In this document: positions 13,058 through 23,988 of the stretch, piece by piece
How the letters are laid out: the number at the start of each line of letters is the position of its first letter
Position numbering within the stretch: the stretch's first letter is position 1
Assembly (NCBI GenBank): GCA_025331435.1
Contig: JAIWNI010000035.1
Location: forward strand, 124,001-188,000
Length of the DNA stretch: 64,000 nt
DNA from: Choanephora cucurbitarum
Taxonomy: Eukaryota; Mucoromycota; Mucoromycetes; Mucorales; Choanephoraceae
Direction of reading: 5' to 3'
The notes under the pieces: generated by a model
What the model saw: the letters and a program-made list of their open reading frames with translations, nothing else
Databases searched by the model: none
Told to the model about the DNA's origin: nothing
Translations under genes and position numbers: made by a program

Positions 13058-13990
13058 ATGGAATACGATCCAGCCAACAAAGCATCCAGTGTCACCAGCA
13101 TCTCAACTACTTCTTCTTCATTATGGGATCCTTTACCTTCTCTCTATACTGGACGTGCAGATTCTGTCTCTAGTGCCTGTGATGAACTAGAACCATTGGA
13201 AGCCCCTACATACCTTTATAATAAAGAAAACCCAGTCTTGATGGATCTCACGAGTTTTCTAGAGAGAGAAAAGCTGTTAGATTGTCATGGGAACAGAAAG
13301 AGACCTGCTGAACTGGATTCCAAGGAACCCAAGAAACCAAGACAGGAAGACAATCGAGAACTCCTGTCGGAAGACCAAAAGCGTGCGAACCATATTGCCT
13401 CAGAACAAAAGCGCCGTAACATCATCCGTGGTGGCTTCAGAGAACTGACAGAGATCATTCCTACCCTCAAGAACATCAATCACTCCAAGAGCACTATCCT
13501 GTTCAAATCAGTCGATTATATCAAACAGCTCGATAGACGCAATAAGGCACTGAAAGAGAAACTGGCTTCTCTACAACACCGTGTTCAACAAAAGGCACTG
13601 AAGAAATCAAATCCAAATTGGATGACTCATAAGCATCAATTGGAACTACTTCAAGAACAACTGAGACTTCAACAGGCTCTTTTGAACAAACACAATATCC
13701 ATCTTTACCCTACAGCCACTGGTGGCTATCATTCAATCTCGATTCCTGCTCTGGATGATACTCCTGTCACATCTACCCATAATTCACCTACCCTTACTCA
13801 TGCATCATTACCTGTACATAATTCTCATGCCGCTCTGGTCATGCCTGCCACTTTAGATGAATGGCAACATGCCGGTATCAGCAGTTTTACTATTCCAGCA
13901 GATGAAAGTGATACACAAAGCACTTTTAGGGAACGTCTGTTGAGTTCTGGAAAACTGGATCATTTAAAACCATCTATGCATTCTACTTAA
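13058..13990 (+). CDS. bHLH-leucine zipper transcription factor
   Basis: Single exon, 310 residues. The basic region is NHIASEQKRRNIIRGGF, with the His-Glu-Arg pattern that reads CACGTG-type E-boxes. Helix 1 (RELTEIIPTLK), a loop and helix 2 (SKSTILFKSVDYIKQLDRR) follow, then a heptad stretch (KEKLASLQHRVQQK and LELLQEQLRLQQALLNK) that would be a leucine zipper. The N-terminus has an acidic, Ser/Thr-rich segment and a KRP-rich patch near residues 85-100. The sequence is closest in style to Max/Mlx-like fungal regulators; targets are unknown. Its AATAAA at 13989-13994 overlaps the stop, and the next gene's stop is 17 bp away on the other strand. Confidence 0.88.
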   Translation: MEYDPANKASSVTSISTTSSSLWDPLPSLYTGRADSVSSACDELEPLEAPTYLYNKENPVLMDLTSFLEREKLLDCHGNRKRPAELDSKEPKKPRQEDNRELLSEDQKRANHIASEQKRRNIIRGGFRELTEIIPTLKNINHSKSTILFKSVDYIKQLDRRNKALKEKLASLQHRVQQKALKKSNPNWMTHKHQLELLQEQLRLQQALLNKHNIHLYPTATGGYHSISIPALDDTPVTSTHNSPTLTHASLPVHNSHAALVMPATLDEWQHAGISSFTIPADESDTQSTFRERLLSSGKLDHLKPSMHST

Positions 13991-14006
13991 TAAAACTATA
14001 TGATTT

Positions 14007-14707
14007 TTATTGTTCATCATGACGAGAAATGAAGAAATTAGCACCCATTAATTCAAGGTTATTTTGTTCAATAAAGGCCTTAAAGTCCCAATTGTTAGAT
14101 TCTTCAGAAAGGGCTTGGAAGGATGTGTTGGGTGCAGGTTGCTTAAAGAGCATAAAGATATAACGATGATCCTTTGTCTTGGGTGGAGGAGCAGGTCCTT
14201 GATAGGCAGCCAATTGGTCTGCACTGGTCAATTCACCAGAAGCTGATAGGTAGGTGAGTTATCTTTAATGGATATCGCTTTTTTTCTGTATTCTTTTACC
14301 TGTAATATTAGTGACGACCCAATGACGATAAGGACCCCATTTGGGATCTTCTTTTGTAGGAGCATCAGGATCCACCTATGACATACATTTAATAAAATAA
14401 AAAAAAAAACGCGTAATATGATGTTACCATCATCAAGGTATATTGAGCTTCTTTATCAGGAGCAACAAAGGTAATATGAGGCTTTCCAGAGGATTCAGAA
14501 GGCTTGATGAAATTACCCAAGGCAGCTTCTTGACCACTTGGATAGACGACACTCAAGAGAGTAGAAGGTGTAAAGTTCTCGGGAATAACTAATGAATATA
14601 TGAGTTTAGAAGGTATAGGATACAGTGGAGTCTACTTTACTGTCAGGAGAAATCTCATGCTTCTTAAAAGCACTGTTAAAGTTCATTTCCATTGTTACGA
14701 GAGGCAT
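14007..14707 (-). CDS. Phosphatidylethanolamine-binding protein (PEBP)
   Basis: Four short exons. The start MPLVTMEMNF is at 14707. The joined protein has MMVDPDAPTKEDP and WGPYRHWVV, the two classic PEBP ligand-pocket motifs, then YQGPAPPPKTKDHRYIFML, the third conserved block. The length, about 190 residues, is normal for the family. Fungal members (yeast Tfs1) inhibit carboxypeptidase Y and modulate Ras signalling; others bind anionic lipid head groups. No signal peptide is seen, so it is cytosolic. The minus-strand AATAAA overlaps its own stop codon (14006-14011). Confidence 0.9.
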
Positions 14708-15076
14708 GTTAGTTGTTAAAAAGAGAGAGAAGAAAAAAGTAAAGAAAAGCACAGATTATTAAATCATGACTTCATATAGTTTGGGGAAAGGGGTGACCAA
14801 TAAGATGAAATGCATTGACATCATTTTCTTAAAAAAAAAGGTCATGACTTCATTTGAGATTGGAGATAACATCACCTATATCAACTACCATCCCTAAAGA
14901 CTTTGCTACTCCCTTTATTCTTAAAGATGCATTTAATTCAGCTCGTCAGATAAACACGGTTTCTTTTCATTTTCTAGACTATTTCAAACTCCTACAGACA
15001 GAGTGATGGTGAGGAGGGTTTAAGCAAACAAATAATTTTTTTTTTCCCTTATCTCTTAAATTTTTAACATATAATA
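14708..15076. promoter_or_regulatory. Divergent promoter, PEBP / Rab5
   Basis: A 369-bp gap between divergent starts with A/T tracts and a T9 run close to the Rab start. No other signal is recognised. Confidence 0.45.
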
Positions 15077-15965
15077 ATGTCTAATACTACTATCGACTCA
15101 TCTCCTACTGAAAGAAGACCTGTGCCTGTCAAGCTTGTTTTACTCGGTAAGCCTTATTCTCTGACAAAAAAAAAAACTATTCTGACGTGGTCTAATATAG
15201 GTGAATCTGCTGTGGGTAAATCAAGTCTGGTGGTTCGTTTTGTCAATCGTGAATATTCAGAAAGTCGTGAGCCTACTATTGGAGGTAAAGTAAAGATTAT
15301 CACTCATGATAACTCAAATTTAAACTATTGTTGGTAGCTGCCTTCTTGACACAGAAATGCACAGTGGAGGATCGAACAGTAAAGTATGAAATTTGGGATA
15401 CAGCAGGCCAAGAACGATTTCATTCGTTAGCTCCCATGTACTATCGAAATGCTCAGGCAGCCATTGTGATGTATGATATCACAAAAGCTGTAAGTAGAAG
15501 TCAATCCATGTATATATTTTTTATTTAATTGAATACCATACAGTCTACATTAGAAAAGGCAAAGGGTTGGGTAAAAGAATTACAACGTCAGGCTAATTCA
15601 CAGATTGTGATTGCCCTTGTTGGCAACAAATTAGATCTGGTTGAAGAGGATCATTCAGCAGAAGATGAACAGGGCAGTCGACAGGTGACATATGAAGAAG
15701 CTTCTTCTTATGCTTCTGAAGCAGGTCTCTTGTTCTTTGAGACAAGTGCTCGTACTTCCTTTAATGTAGATAATGTCTTTAGAGAGATAGGTAAGCAGAG
15801 CCTTATTCACTCAATACACACACAATTCATGTTTCTTTAGCCAAGACGATTCCACATGATTATCTTGTCAATAACCGGAATGGACTTCGATCGACAACCA
15901 ATGGCACAACCCTTGATATCTTGCGAGAGACTGGTACACAAGGCTCTGGTGGTTGTGCATGTTAA
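15077..15965 (+). CDS. VPS21: Rab5-type small GTPase (Ypt5/Vps21)
   Basis: Five exons. All G motifs are present after splicing: P-loop GESAVGKS (an intron falls right after its first codon base), switch [17 protein letters not shown] (G3), GNKLD (G4) and ETSA (G5). The sequence ends GGCAC, a CXC double geranylgeranylation signal. The Rab5-specific stretch REPTIGAAFLTQ and [18 protein letters not shown] assign it to Rab5/Vps21, which drives early endosome fusion and vacuolar protein sorting. The start at 15077 gives a short Ser/Thr-rich N-terminus typical of the family. It may work with the epsin encoded 11 kb upstream, but closeness is no evidence of that. Confidence 0.93.
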
Positions 15966-16169
15966 ATCATTATGTAATCTAATCCCTTTTTTTTTTTAAT
16001 AATAATAATAATTCTTTCAATATCAACTTTAAATGTTAAGCAACAATGTATTAATAAATAAACAAATATAAGTTAATAAGGGAATTGTAAGCTGGACGGG
16101 ATTGACAAAAAAAAAAAGATATAAATAATCCAAGGATTCATCTCTCTTTATTTTATTATTACACTGAAA
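15966..16169. promoter_or_regulatory. Short spacer, Rab5 3' end to Zn2Cys6 promoter
   Basis: AT-rich spacer with several AATAA-type signals and a TATAAATA box-like sequence near 16120-16127, about 45 bp before the next ATG. It should combine the Rab5 polyadenylation site and the promoter of the transcription factor. Confidence 0.4.
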
Positions 16170-16915
16170 ATGACAGCCAAACATAATACTATCTTACAAA
16201 AATCAAATGGCACTACACGTATGCATACCACTATAAAACGACCTAGAGCACCTATTGCTTGTTATCGATGTCATCATAAAAAAGTAAGAAATGATGACCT
16301 ATCTATCTGTCTTTATTCATTCATTTTTTTAAGGTACGCTGTGATGGTGTTCATCCTAACTGTACACGATGCCTATCAACAGGTGTCTTGTGTGCCTATC
16401 CAAGTTCTCGTCGGTCTCGAAATACACAGCCTACCAATATTGATCCATTTATCGATAATCTATCTCAACTGGAGACACGGATCAGACAGATCGAAACCGA
16501 TCTCGAGTCTCTTAAGGGATCCATGGCCCATCAATCCATCAACGATACCTTTGCCTGTCAAATCCTCAAGACCGAAACAGACCTTCAAGAATCACGATCG
16601 ATTGTAGCCCAACTGAGATTGAAGGGTGAACAACGAGCAGCCAAGGTCAAAAGGACCCATAAGGACAAAGGTGGCTCCAACACTCAGCCCTTCTACACGC
16701 AAGACTTTATTCCCAGTCCATACCCTGATGCCATCTCAGGCTGGCCATGGCTGTCTCAGACAACAGACCTGGTGGATCCAATGATCATTGCAGCTGCCCT
16801 TGAAGCGCAACACCATCGCCAAATAGACTATGCCAATGACCAAAAGAGACACGATACACTCTTTGAAATCCCTCTCGTTGATTATGGACAATCCTTCTAT
16901 ATACCACAATTGTAA
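16170..16915 (+). CDS. Zn(II)2Cys6 transcription factor, short form
   Basis: Two exons. The intron (about 16285-16334) splits the zinc cluster; the joined sequence reads CYRCHHKKVRCDG then C-TR-C-LSTGVLC, that is CX2CX6CX6CX2CX6C, the Gal4-type binuclear cluster. A coiled-coil-like segment (NLSQLETRIRQIETDLESLK) follows and would allow dimers. The rest, to about 230 residues, is low in structure and no fungal-specific middle homology domain is seen, so this is a small member of the class. It is nuclear by inference; targets are unknown. Its stop is 12 bp from the stop of the convergent phospholipase gene. Confidence 0.85.
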
Positions 16916-16926
16916 AAATTCATTTA

Positions 16927-18491
16927 TTAAACAAAAGGATGATTTAATCGTTGCACAATATGCCACATAAGATCTTTATGTGTCCAATAAGAGAAATGAG
17001 CTGTTAGACCACTGAGATAATGATTCTTTTGGATATAACCCATAAATCGTTCTGGTTGAAGTACATAGTCAATACGTTGATCAATAGGTATTTGATGAAG
17101 AGAGAAATCGTCATGGTGAATGCCTCTTGTCATGGTACTCTTGAGTAAATCATCTCTCTTTTGTTTCTTGACTTCCTGTAGAGGTGCTTCAAATCGACGC
17201 TTCTTTTGATTATCTAAAGGTAAGTAATGTACAGGTTGAATATAAGTTTCTTCTTCGTCATCTGAAGAACAGAAGCTATCTAAGGATAGTTTAGGGGTGG
17301 GTATCATATCATCTTCAGGGGAACAATGAGGATCATTATCGACTACTGTCTCCTGCATGGATCCCTTTTGAAAGGGCCTTGAAACACACGCAATCCATTC
17401 CATGCCTTTAGACCATAACTGCCTTAGTTGATCTTGAAGGTAAGGTGTGGAGGCTGTAGAGGGTTGGATGAGGACAGCAGGTCGATGTCGATAGTCTGAA
17501 TTTAACATGGGTTCAAATCGATATCCCTGAGTGGTAAAGGTAAGTAAATAAGATACAAAAAATGAAAATGAACTTACTAATGGATCATAAGGATGTACTA
17601 TATTCTCAAATACAATGGATGGATCTGGTCTATAGAGCTTTGGGTCTTGATTTCTGACAGTCAAGAATGCACTGAGTGGACTGCCCAGGTTAAACAGATA
17701 GTCTGGTTTAAAGAGAAGTGGAGGGAATTCAAGGTCCAGATGAGAGTAAGGTTGGGCTATTTGATGACAGAGAATATCCCAGGTGATGATGCCACCCATC
17801 CTACAATCGTCTGTGTTAGTTCAGTTCAATCTATTTTAGTATGCTACTTACGAATAGGCCAAAATGGCAATCTTCCCATTGAAACTAGGGTTTTCTTTGA
17901 TGAAATGGATATAGGCAGAATTAAAGGTATGGGTGACATGGTGAATGATACTCTGTCCTCTGTCTTTAGAGAGATAGAAGAAGGCATCTGCTAGATAGTC
18001 ATTGTTGATCATTCGAAGATAGGGTATTGAGTTGGGTGTGATGTTGTCCATGGCTCTGTCTGTTTCTTCATGGATATGTTTATGCCATTCAATAGGGATA
18101 TATTTGATGTTCATGCTTCTGTAGGTCCCATTCTCTTCAATGACTTGATCTGTTGTGTCTGATAGACTTTGCACTAGAGAAAAGGAGGGGGATAAGTCTG
18201 TGTTGAGGATCATAGATGATCGAATGACTTACTGTGCTTTTGAAAGAAACCAAATTGTTCAGTTTGCTATAAAAAAAAAGATAAGTTAAACTAGATCTAG
18301 AGACAGATGCATTTATTCTTACTTGGCCAATACCCTATAGAGATCATAAGTTACATGTCAAACAAACAAAATTGTTTACTTACATGAATCACAAATGCAA
18401 CATGATCCACTGGTCCTTTGACAGAAGGTGATTTTAGTTTTTGACAGAAAGGTACTTGACGTGTGGCTGTAAGAATAGGATAATTGAACAT
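16927..18491 (-). CDS. DDHD-domain phospholipase (PA-PLA1 family)
   Basis: A six-exon minus-strand gene. The N-terminal exon reads VDHVAFVIHGIGQ, the family's opening strand. Joined exons give AILAYSMGGIITWDIL, the GXSXGG nucleophile elbow with the catalytic Ser, then FNLGSPLSAFLTVR. The C-terminal DDHD domain has RIDYVLQ and LTAHFSYWTHKDLMW, supplying the conserved Asp, His and Asp residues. A disordered acidic insert lies between these parts. Enzymes of this family cleave phosphatidic acid or other phospholipids; yeast Ddl1 acts on cardiolipin in mitochondria. The start at 18491 gives only about 30 residues before the lipase core. A good acceptor (ttcttacag) lies just after it, so an upstream exon may have been missed. 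Confidence 0.8.
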
Positions 18492-19648
18492 ATAGAAAAA
18501 AGAGAAATAAAGACTTTTTTTTTTATGGCTTGACTTTATATTGATCTATTCGGTTTCTTGATTTCTCTCCTATTTTCAAAAATACAAAGTTGGCCACCTA
18601 TGTCATGAGTAGAAAGTGCTTCATTCTATTAAAAAAGGAGTTGCCCCCCACTCGAGTCACTTTTTTAAAATAGATAGAACATAGCCCTAATTCTGTTGTA
18701 TACTTCATCCATTTAGGGGGGGGAGAAATGACATCCTTAACTAGTGTGTGTTGCCACCAGTTTAGATGAATGCATCTAACAACAACATTCTTTAATAAAA
18801 GCAACTGAGTTTCTTTATTTAATAGGGGTTATTATCTCTTTCTTCTTTAGTGCTTGAAATCTATAAGAACAAGACAAGATTTCTTTTTTTTTTTTCTTAT
18901 TTGTAACAAATTAAAAAAAAACAGGCGCCATGAAGAGGTAGATAGAAAAAAGGAGATAGTTGAAGTTTATTCTAGGGAGTAAAAAAAAGTAAGAATGAAA
19001 AAGAAAAAGAAATAAAAGAAGTAAAAAAATAAGCAGAGCAAATGGCTTGCTTTATCTATTGTTGTAATAGTCCAAACCATGACATACTTTACCTTTGTAA
19101 TCCACTTCAAAAGAGACAGATAGACTTTATGAGTGGCAAATAAGTCTGTTATGCAACACTTTCCTTATTACACTCCAAATGGAAGGAGCACATGCTGGGC
19201 TACAGAAAGAGAAGATAGAAAAGAGATGCATACGTTAGCCCCAAGTAGGAGTTTTGAATGACACTTTCAGGCACATAAAGGAATAATTTTTATTATTATT
19301 CCGTTTTACTGGGGGATTCGGATAGATTCATGTGGGGTAAATTATTTTAGGTAACACACACGCGCGTATGTTATATATATAAGATCATACCAATGTAATT
19401 CAAAAAAAAAAAGTCATCACTGTATAGTTTAGTTTCTTTTTCTGTTAGTGCCATATCTTAGTGTTAAAATAGAATCAATAGCAGAGTAATCATGATGTGG
19501 GATGACACAGTCTGTATGATCGGACTTTTTGAAATTTACATCCTACACTGCCCGATTCACAATGCGCATGATTCTCACGCATATATTTAAATATCTCGGG
19601 TCATTCGTTTTCGTCTTTTTTGTCTTTTTTTTATTCTTTATATACACT
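18492..19648. other. Divergent intergenic region, phospholipase / FBP1
   Basis: This 1.16-kb stretch should contain both promoters. It holds several T and A tracts, a G-run near 18717-18722, a GA-rich stretch, and a purine/pyrimidine alternating run (CACACACGCGCG then TATATATA) at about 19353-19380 that could flip to non-B DNA. The open frame at 18598-18804 on the minus strand has no recognisable domain. No RNA gene is seen. Confidence 0.5.
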
Positions 19649-20917
19649 ATGGTTTCTGAAAAATTCGATGCTATCAAAGTTGGTACTGGTGAAGATCTTG
19701 TCACCTTAACTCGTTGGGTGATTGCTCAACAACAGGTAAGATTTTATATATTAGACGCGTCTTATTGTTTTTTCTTATCTCTTTATGCAATAGGATGTAC
19801 CTGAAGCTACAGGTGATCTTACTCTCTTGTTGACTGCCATTCAATTTGGTTGTAAATTTGTTGCTTCTAAAGTAAAGCAAGCAGGTCTAATTAACCTGTA
19901 AGTGTGTGTGTGTGTGTGTGTAAGCAATAGAACTGATCCATTTTTTTTAGTTTGGGTTTAACTGGTACTGCTAATGTACAAGGTGAAGATGTCAAGAAAC
20001 TAGATGTCCTGGCCAATGATATCTTCCGTAATGCTATCATTGGTTCTGGTAAGGCCTGTATCTTGGTCTCTGAAGAAGATGAAAATGCCATGTTGATTGA
20101 AAACAAGGAACAACGAGGTAAATACGTTGTCACATTCGATCCCTTGGATGGTTCTTCCAACATTGATTGTGGTGTCAGTATCGGTACTATCTTTGGTATC
20201 TTTAAAGTGGTAAGTGTTCTTGCTCTACATTCTACTCTTGTACTCACTTTATTTTTATAGAGAGATGAAGAAAACCCAAACATCAAGGATTGTATTCGAA
20301 GTGGTCGTGACCTGATTGCAGCTGGTTACTGTATGTATGGTTCATACTGTGAAATGATCTTGGTAAGTTCAATAGTATCTTGTCCTATTTGATTCTCATA
20401 ATTACTAGTCTGTCGGTAATGGTGTCAATGGCTTTACTTTGGATCCTGCTATTGGTGAATTCATCATGACACACCCTAATGTAAGTTAAATATAGAGTTG
20501 TCAACAACATGATCTAACCTCTTCAGTTAATAGATTCGTTTGCCTGACCATGGTAAGATCTACTCTGTCAATGAAGGTAACTACAAGCACTTTGATGAAC
20601 CAAGCAAGAAATACGTGGATCATGTCAAGCAAAAGTACAGTGCACGTTATGTTGGTTCCATGGTATCTGACATTCACCGTACTTTACTCTATGGTGGTAT
20701 CTTTGGTTACCCAGCTGATGCTAAATCAAAGAAGGGCAAGCTTAGAATTCTCTATGAAGTCTTTCCTATGTCTTATCTGATTGAACAGGCAGGTGGTAAG
20801 GCTACCACAGGCACACAAAACTGTCTTGACTTAATACCCGAACATATCCATGACCGTTCTGGTATCTGGCTTGGATCAAAAGAAGATGTTGAAGAACTTG
20901 AATCATTTTACAAATAA
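19649..20917 (+). CDS. FBP1: Fructose-1,6-bisphosphatase
   Basis: Six exons. The start at 19649 gives [12 protein letters not shown] and then [13 protein letters not shown], the usual FBPase N-terminus with the AMP-site helix region. Key motifs are [20 protein letters not shown] (metal and substrate site), [12 protein letters not shown] and [20 protein letters not shown] near the C-terminus. It removes the 1-phosphate of fructose-1,6-bisphosphate, the control step of gluconeogenesis, in the cytosol. An open frame begins upstream at 19529 with a hydrophobic leader, but that stretch is T-rich 5' UTR and is not conserved in this enzyme. A GT repeat at about 19903-19920 sits in intron 2. The stop is 8 bp from the end of the opposite gene. 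Confidence 0.94.
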
Positions 20918-20924
20918 ATTTTTA

Positions 20925-21991
20925 TTAAAACAATGCCTTATCTAATATCTTGTGTGTGTATTCTCTCTCTACTCTATCTGTCAATTGTTGTTGGGTATAA
21001 GGGTCTTGAGAGACAAGAGAGAGTAGCCATGCAACATCTTTCTCAAATGGTGTATCTTCAGCTATGGATACATAGGTATCTGTCTGCTGTAAGGATTGAA
21101 CAAGGGCTTGCATTTCACCTAATAAACCATTAACCAACAATTCGTATTCATCTCATTGACTTACATTCAGAATCAGATAGAGTTAAATCTGGTAAAGGTG
21201 ACCATGTTGAATTCAAGCGATCGATAGCTTTTTTTGATAAAAGATAAATTGAGAAATGATCACTGAACAAACCAAATTATACTTTACCTGGTGTCTTCTT
21301 TCCTGTCTTTAATTCCATTTGACGTTGAATACGATCTATGATACTAACAAAAAAAGAAAAGTCAATATAGGCTTTCATGATGAAAAACAATTTATTACGG
21401 GACTGGCAAGGCTTTGAGTTGAATCAGATTGGCCATGATAAATTCCCAATCCAATGGTTTATCAGTCTCTTGTCCTGTATTCATGATTTGATGCAGCAGT
21501 TGATCCATCAAATGAATAGAGAGATCCTTGATCAAATCCACCTTATTCTCATGCTGTGTCAATAGATCATCTTTCTTTTGATCCTTGAGAGCATTCTCAA
21601 CATAGTCTTGAACATCATGAAAGACAGAATCATGATAATCAGGCGCAGTGGTGCTACAGGATCCATACCGAGAAGATGTCTTTGTCAGTTGAGGATCTAA
21701 GGGTCGATAACTATAGGAAGGAATCTGGTTGATATGTGGCTTAGAGGGATAGTGCTTATCGACTGATGTATACACTTGACGTTCTTTAATAGCATGGGTT
21801 CTTATAAGAGGTTAACTAAGGCATGGTGGATAACGAATAAACGCTTACTTTCGATTGTATGTCTTGAGTGGCCATCGAGTATGTGACTTTTTCTTTAATA
21901 AGAGTGCGTCTTGCTTTTGCTTATAGAGTGTATCGTATGCTCTTCTTAGTGATTCTTCTTTACGGATCCAACTATCGTAAGACAATGACAT
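20925..21991 (-). CDS. Unknown helical protein
   Basis: I do not recognise this protein. The start MSLSYDSWIRKEESLRRAYD at 21991 is followed by a basic segment (KQKQDALLLKKKSHTRWPLK), an intron at about 21788-21848, a Ser/Tyr/Pro-rich middle, and then an amphipathic helical segment (DLIKDLSIHLMDQLLHQIM, then WEFIMANLIQLKALPVP). Two short exons and a C-terminal exon with DTYVSIAEDTPFEKDVAW end the protein. No membrane segment or signal peptide is visible. Coding status rests on consistent GT-AG joins and protein-like composition across exons. It is tail-to-tail with FBP1, and its minus-strand AATAAA lies at 20921-20926, inside or next to its own stop. Confidence 0.6.
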
Positions 21992-22447
21992 GACAAACTA
22001 AAGGGAAAAAAAATAAAAAAAAAAACGGGTTCAAAAGAAGCAAGCGTGTACGGAGTTTTAATTCTCATCTTCACTTCGTATGAGTCTAGTCTACTTTACA
22101 CACACATCTTTTTTTATTTTATCAAATTCATAGTTGTCTTGATGAAATCATTCTATTCATCTTGTTTATTATCTTAAAGCAACAGACACATCAAGAAGAA
22201 AAGAAATTTTTTTTATATTTCCATATAAGGATATCGGAGTCTAAACTTGATTGATTGATTGATTGATTGATTACAGCAAGGTGATTTGATCAATAAGAAA
22301 CTTATAATAAGATATATACAATCATTGCCTGTGATACAAGATATAAATATAATAGGTGTGTGATTTTTATTTTTTATTTTTTTTCAAGCCAGCCCCTCTT
22401 CTTTTTTTTTTTCTTTTCTTTATTATCAGATTCATCTATTCTTTGTC
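21992..22447. promoter_or_regulatory. Divergent promoter with ATTG/GATT tandem repeat
   Basis: A 456-bp gap between divergent starts. A six-copy four-base repeat of the GATT type lies at about 22249-22273. The run-up to the GATA gene contains TTATC (reverse GATAA) elements, for example near 22421-22428, and several AGATA motifs. GATA factors often bind their own promoters, but the motif is short and common in AT-rich DNA. Confidence 0.4.
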
Positions 22448-23605
22448 ATGGAAACATTAAGTCCTATTTCAGAGACTAAAAAGCCCATTTCTATAAAAAA
22501 GGTAGAATCTGTCTCTGCTACGGAATGTGCAAACTGTGGCACAACTACCACACCTCTCTGGAGAAGAGGCCCCAACGGTGAAACTATCTGTAACGCCTGT
22601 GGTCTCTATCTCAAGGCCCGTAATACCCTCAGACCCCCCACACTCAAGCGAACAGTCCATAAGAAGACACAGCCAGTCAACAACGAAAAGAATGACTGTG
22701 GAGGTGGTACTTGTCCAGGTGGTGGTCAGTGTAACGGCACAGGTGGCTCGACATCATGTGCAGGCTGCCCTGCCTTCAACCAACATCAGGTCAATCGTCA
22801 AACACTCATCTGTGCAAACTGTAGAACAACCACCACGCCTCTCTGGAGAAGAGACGAACAAGGAAACACCATCTGTAATGCCTGCGGTCTCTACTATAAA
22901 CTCCATAATGTCCATCGACCCGTCAGTATGAAGCGCAGTGTCATCAAACGAAGAAAACGCATCATTGTTGCACAAGGTAGTGATGAAGAAGAAACTGAAG
23001 AGGATGACGATATACAATCACAGCGTTCTCGGTCAACAACCACAACCCCTCCCCCATACCCAATGGAGAGATCTGTGCCAGAGATTGAAGATTATGTTGT
23101 GCTGAAAAAGAAAAAGGTGTCCAGTCAACAACCTTCATCCTCTTCTTCTTCTTCACTGTCACCCTTATCTGATAAAGCCTATCATCCTCCATCCTTGTTC
23201 CCTAAAGCTTATTCTGAGCAACCATCTCAATCTTCGCCTCCCCTACAACAACAGAGCTTTTTACCTCCTATTTCCTCTGAGCGCCAATCATCTTATAAGC
23301 TCGAATCCTTATTTGGTGCTCGAGAATCTCTAAATCAGTTACCACCTCTATCGTTACCACCTCTCACTCCAATCTCACAGCCTACATCAAAACCTTCTCT
23401 CTTTTCACAACCTACATCATTACCACCGAATAAAGGATATGAACTGGCTGATTTTGATCAAGCTTTAGATCGTCTAGAACACCTCAGACGACAAGTTAGA
23501 CCAGAACAAGCCTATGCCTTATCTCAACTTACTCAGTCATTAAGTGACTTGGCTTCAAAAGCAGAAGCTTTATTATCTTTAGACTCATTAGCCTATAGTC
23601 GATAA
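22448..23605 (+). CDS. fep1: Double-GATA iron-responsive repressor (SreA/Fep1/Urbs1 type)
   Basis: Single exon, 385 residues. GATA finger 1 has Cys at 27, 30, 48 and 51 (CANC..TTPLWRR..CNAC); finger 2 has Cys at 122, 125, 143 and 146. Between them lies a cysteine-rich block (Cys 84, 89, 95, 104, 107) containing [12 protein letters not shown] and SCAGCPAF. This block is the mark of fungal iron-sensing GATA repressors (Fep1, SreA, SRE, Urbs1, Sfu1), where it helps bind iron or a 2Fe-2S cluster. A KRRKR nuclear signal follows finger 2, then a Ser/Pro-rich tail and a C-terminal helical stretch that could recruit a Tup1-type corepressor, as in Fep1. Such proteins shut off iron and siderophore uptake when iron is plentiful. 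Confidence 0.9.
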   Translation: METLSPISETKKPISIKKVESVSATECANCGTTTTPLWRRGPNGETICNACGLYLKARNTLRPPTLKRTVHKKTQPVNNEKNDCGGGTCPGGGQCNGTGGSTSCAGCPAFNQHQVNRQTLICANCRTTTTPLWRRDEQGNTICNACGLYYKLHNVHRPVSMKRSVIKRRKRIIVAQGSDEEETEEDDDIQSQRSRSTTTTPPPYPMERSVPEIEDYVVLKKKKVSSQQPSSSSSSSLSPLSDKAYHPPSLFPKAYSEQPSQSSPPLQQQSFLPPISSERQSSYKLESLFGARESLNQLPPLSLPPLTPISQPTSKPSLFSQPTSLPPNKGYELADFDQALDRLEHLRRQVRPEQAYALSQLTQSLSDLASKAEALLSLDSLAYSR

Positions 23606-23988
23606 ACCCTTCTCTACACTTATTCCCCCCCTCTCTCCTTTTTTCTTTTTTTTTTTTGCTCCTTTTTTTTTAAATTCTCCTTTCTACTCCTTTATTAATA
23701 AAGTATATTTATATACAAGATTTTTGTTGAATTCAATGATTGGCTTAAAATGCATCTTTAACTGGTCATTGAATTTAGCTGATTTCTTTTTTTGGTAATC
23801 AATGACAGGTCAAACATGACTTGTATATATCATTTATTATACACTTTTCTCTATTTCTATTTTTTTATAAGAAAAATGGATAAAGAAAAGGCTTCTATTA
23901 TAAAGCATGGATAGTGTTATGTGTGTATGAATGTGTATAGATGTGTAGAATGTGATGTTTAGAGGTTACAATTTTCTTTGGGGGTTAT
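23606..23988. other. Shared 3' region, GATA gene / LAT1
   Basis: Between two convergent genes. Holds T tracts, AATAAA-type signals near 23695-23705 and, on the other strand, TTTATT near 23830-23836. No gene. Confidence 0.5.

Noticed and set aside
19529..19648. N-terminal extension of FBP1 with a hydrophobic leader
   Set aside because: The in-frame upstream stretch is T-rich and phenylalanine-heavy with no conserved residues; the enzyme family begins at the ATG at 19649.
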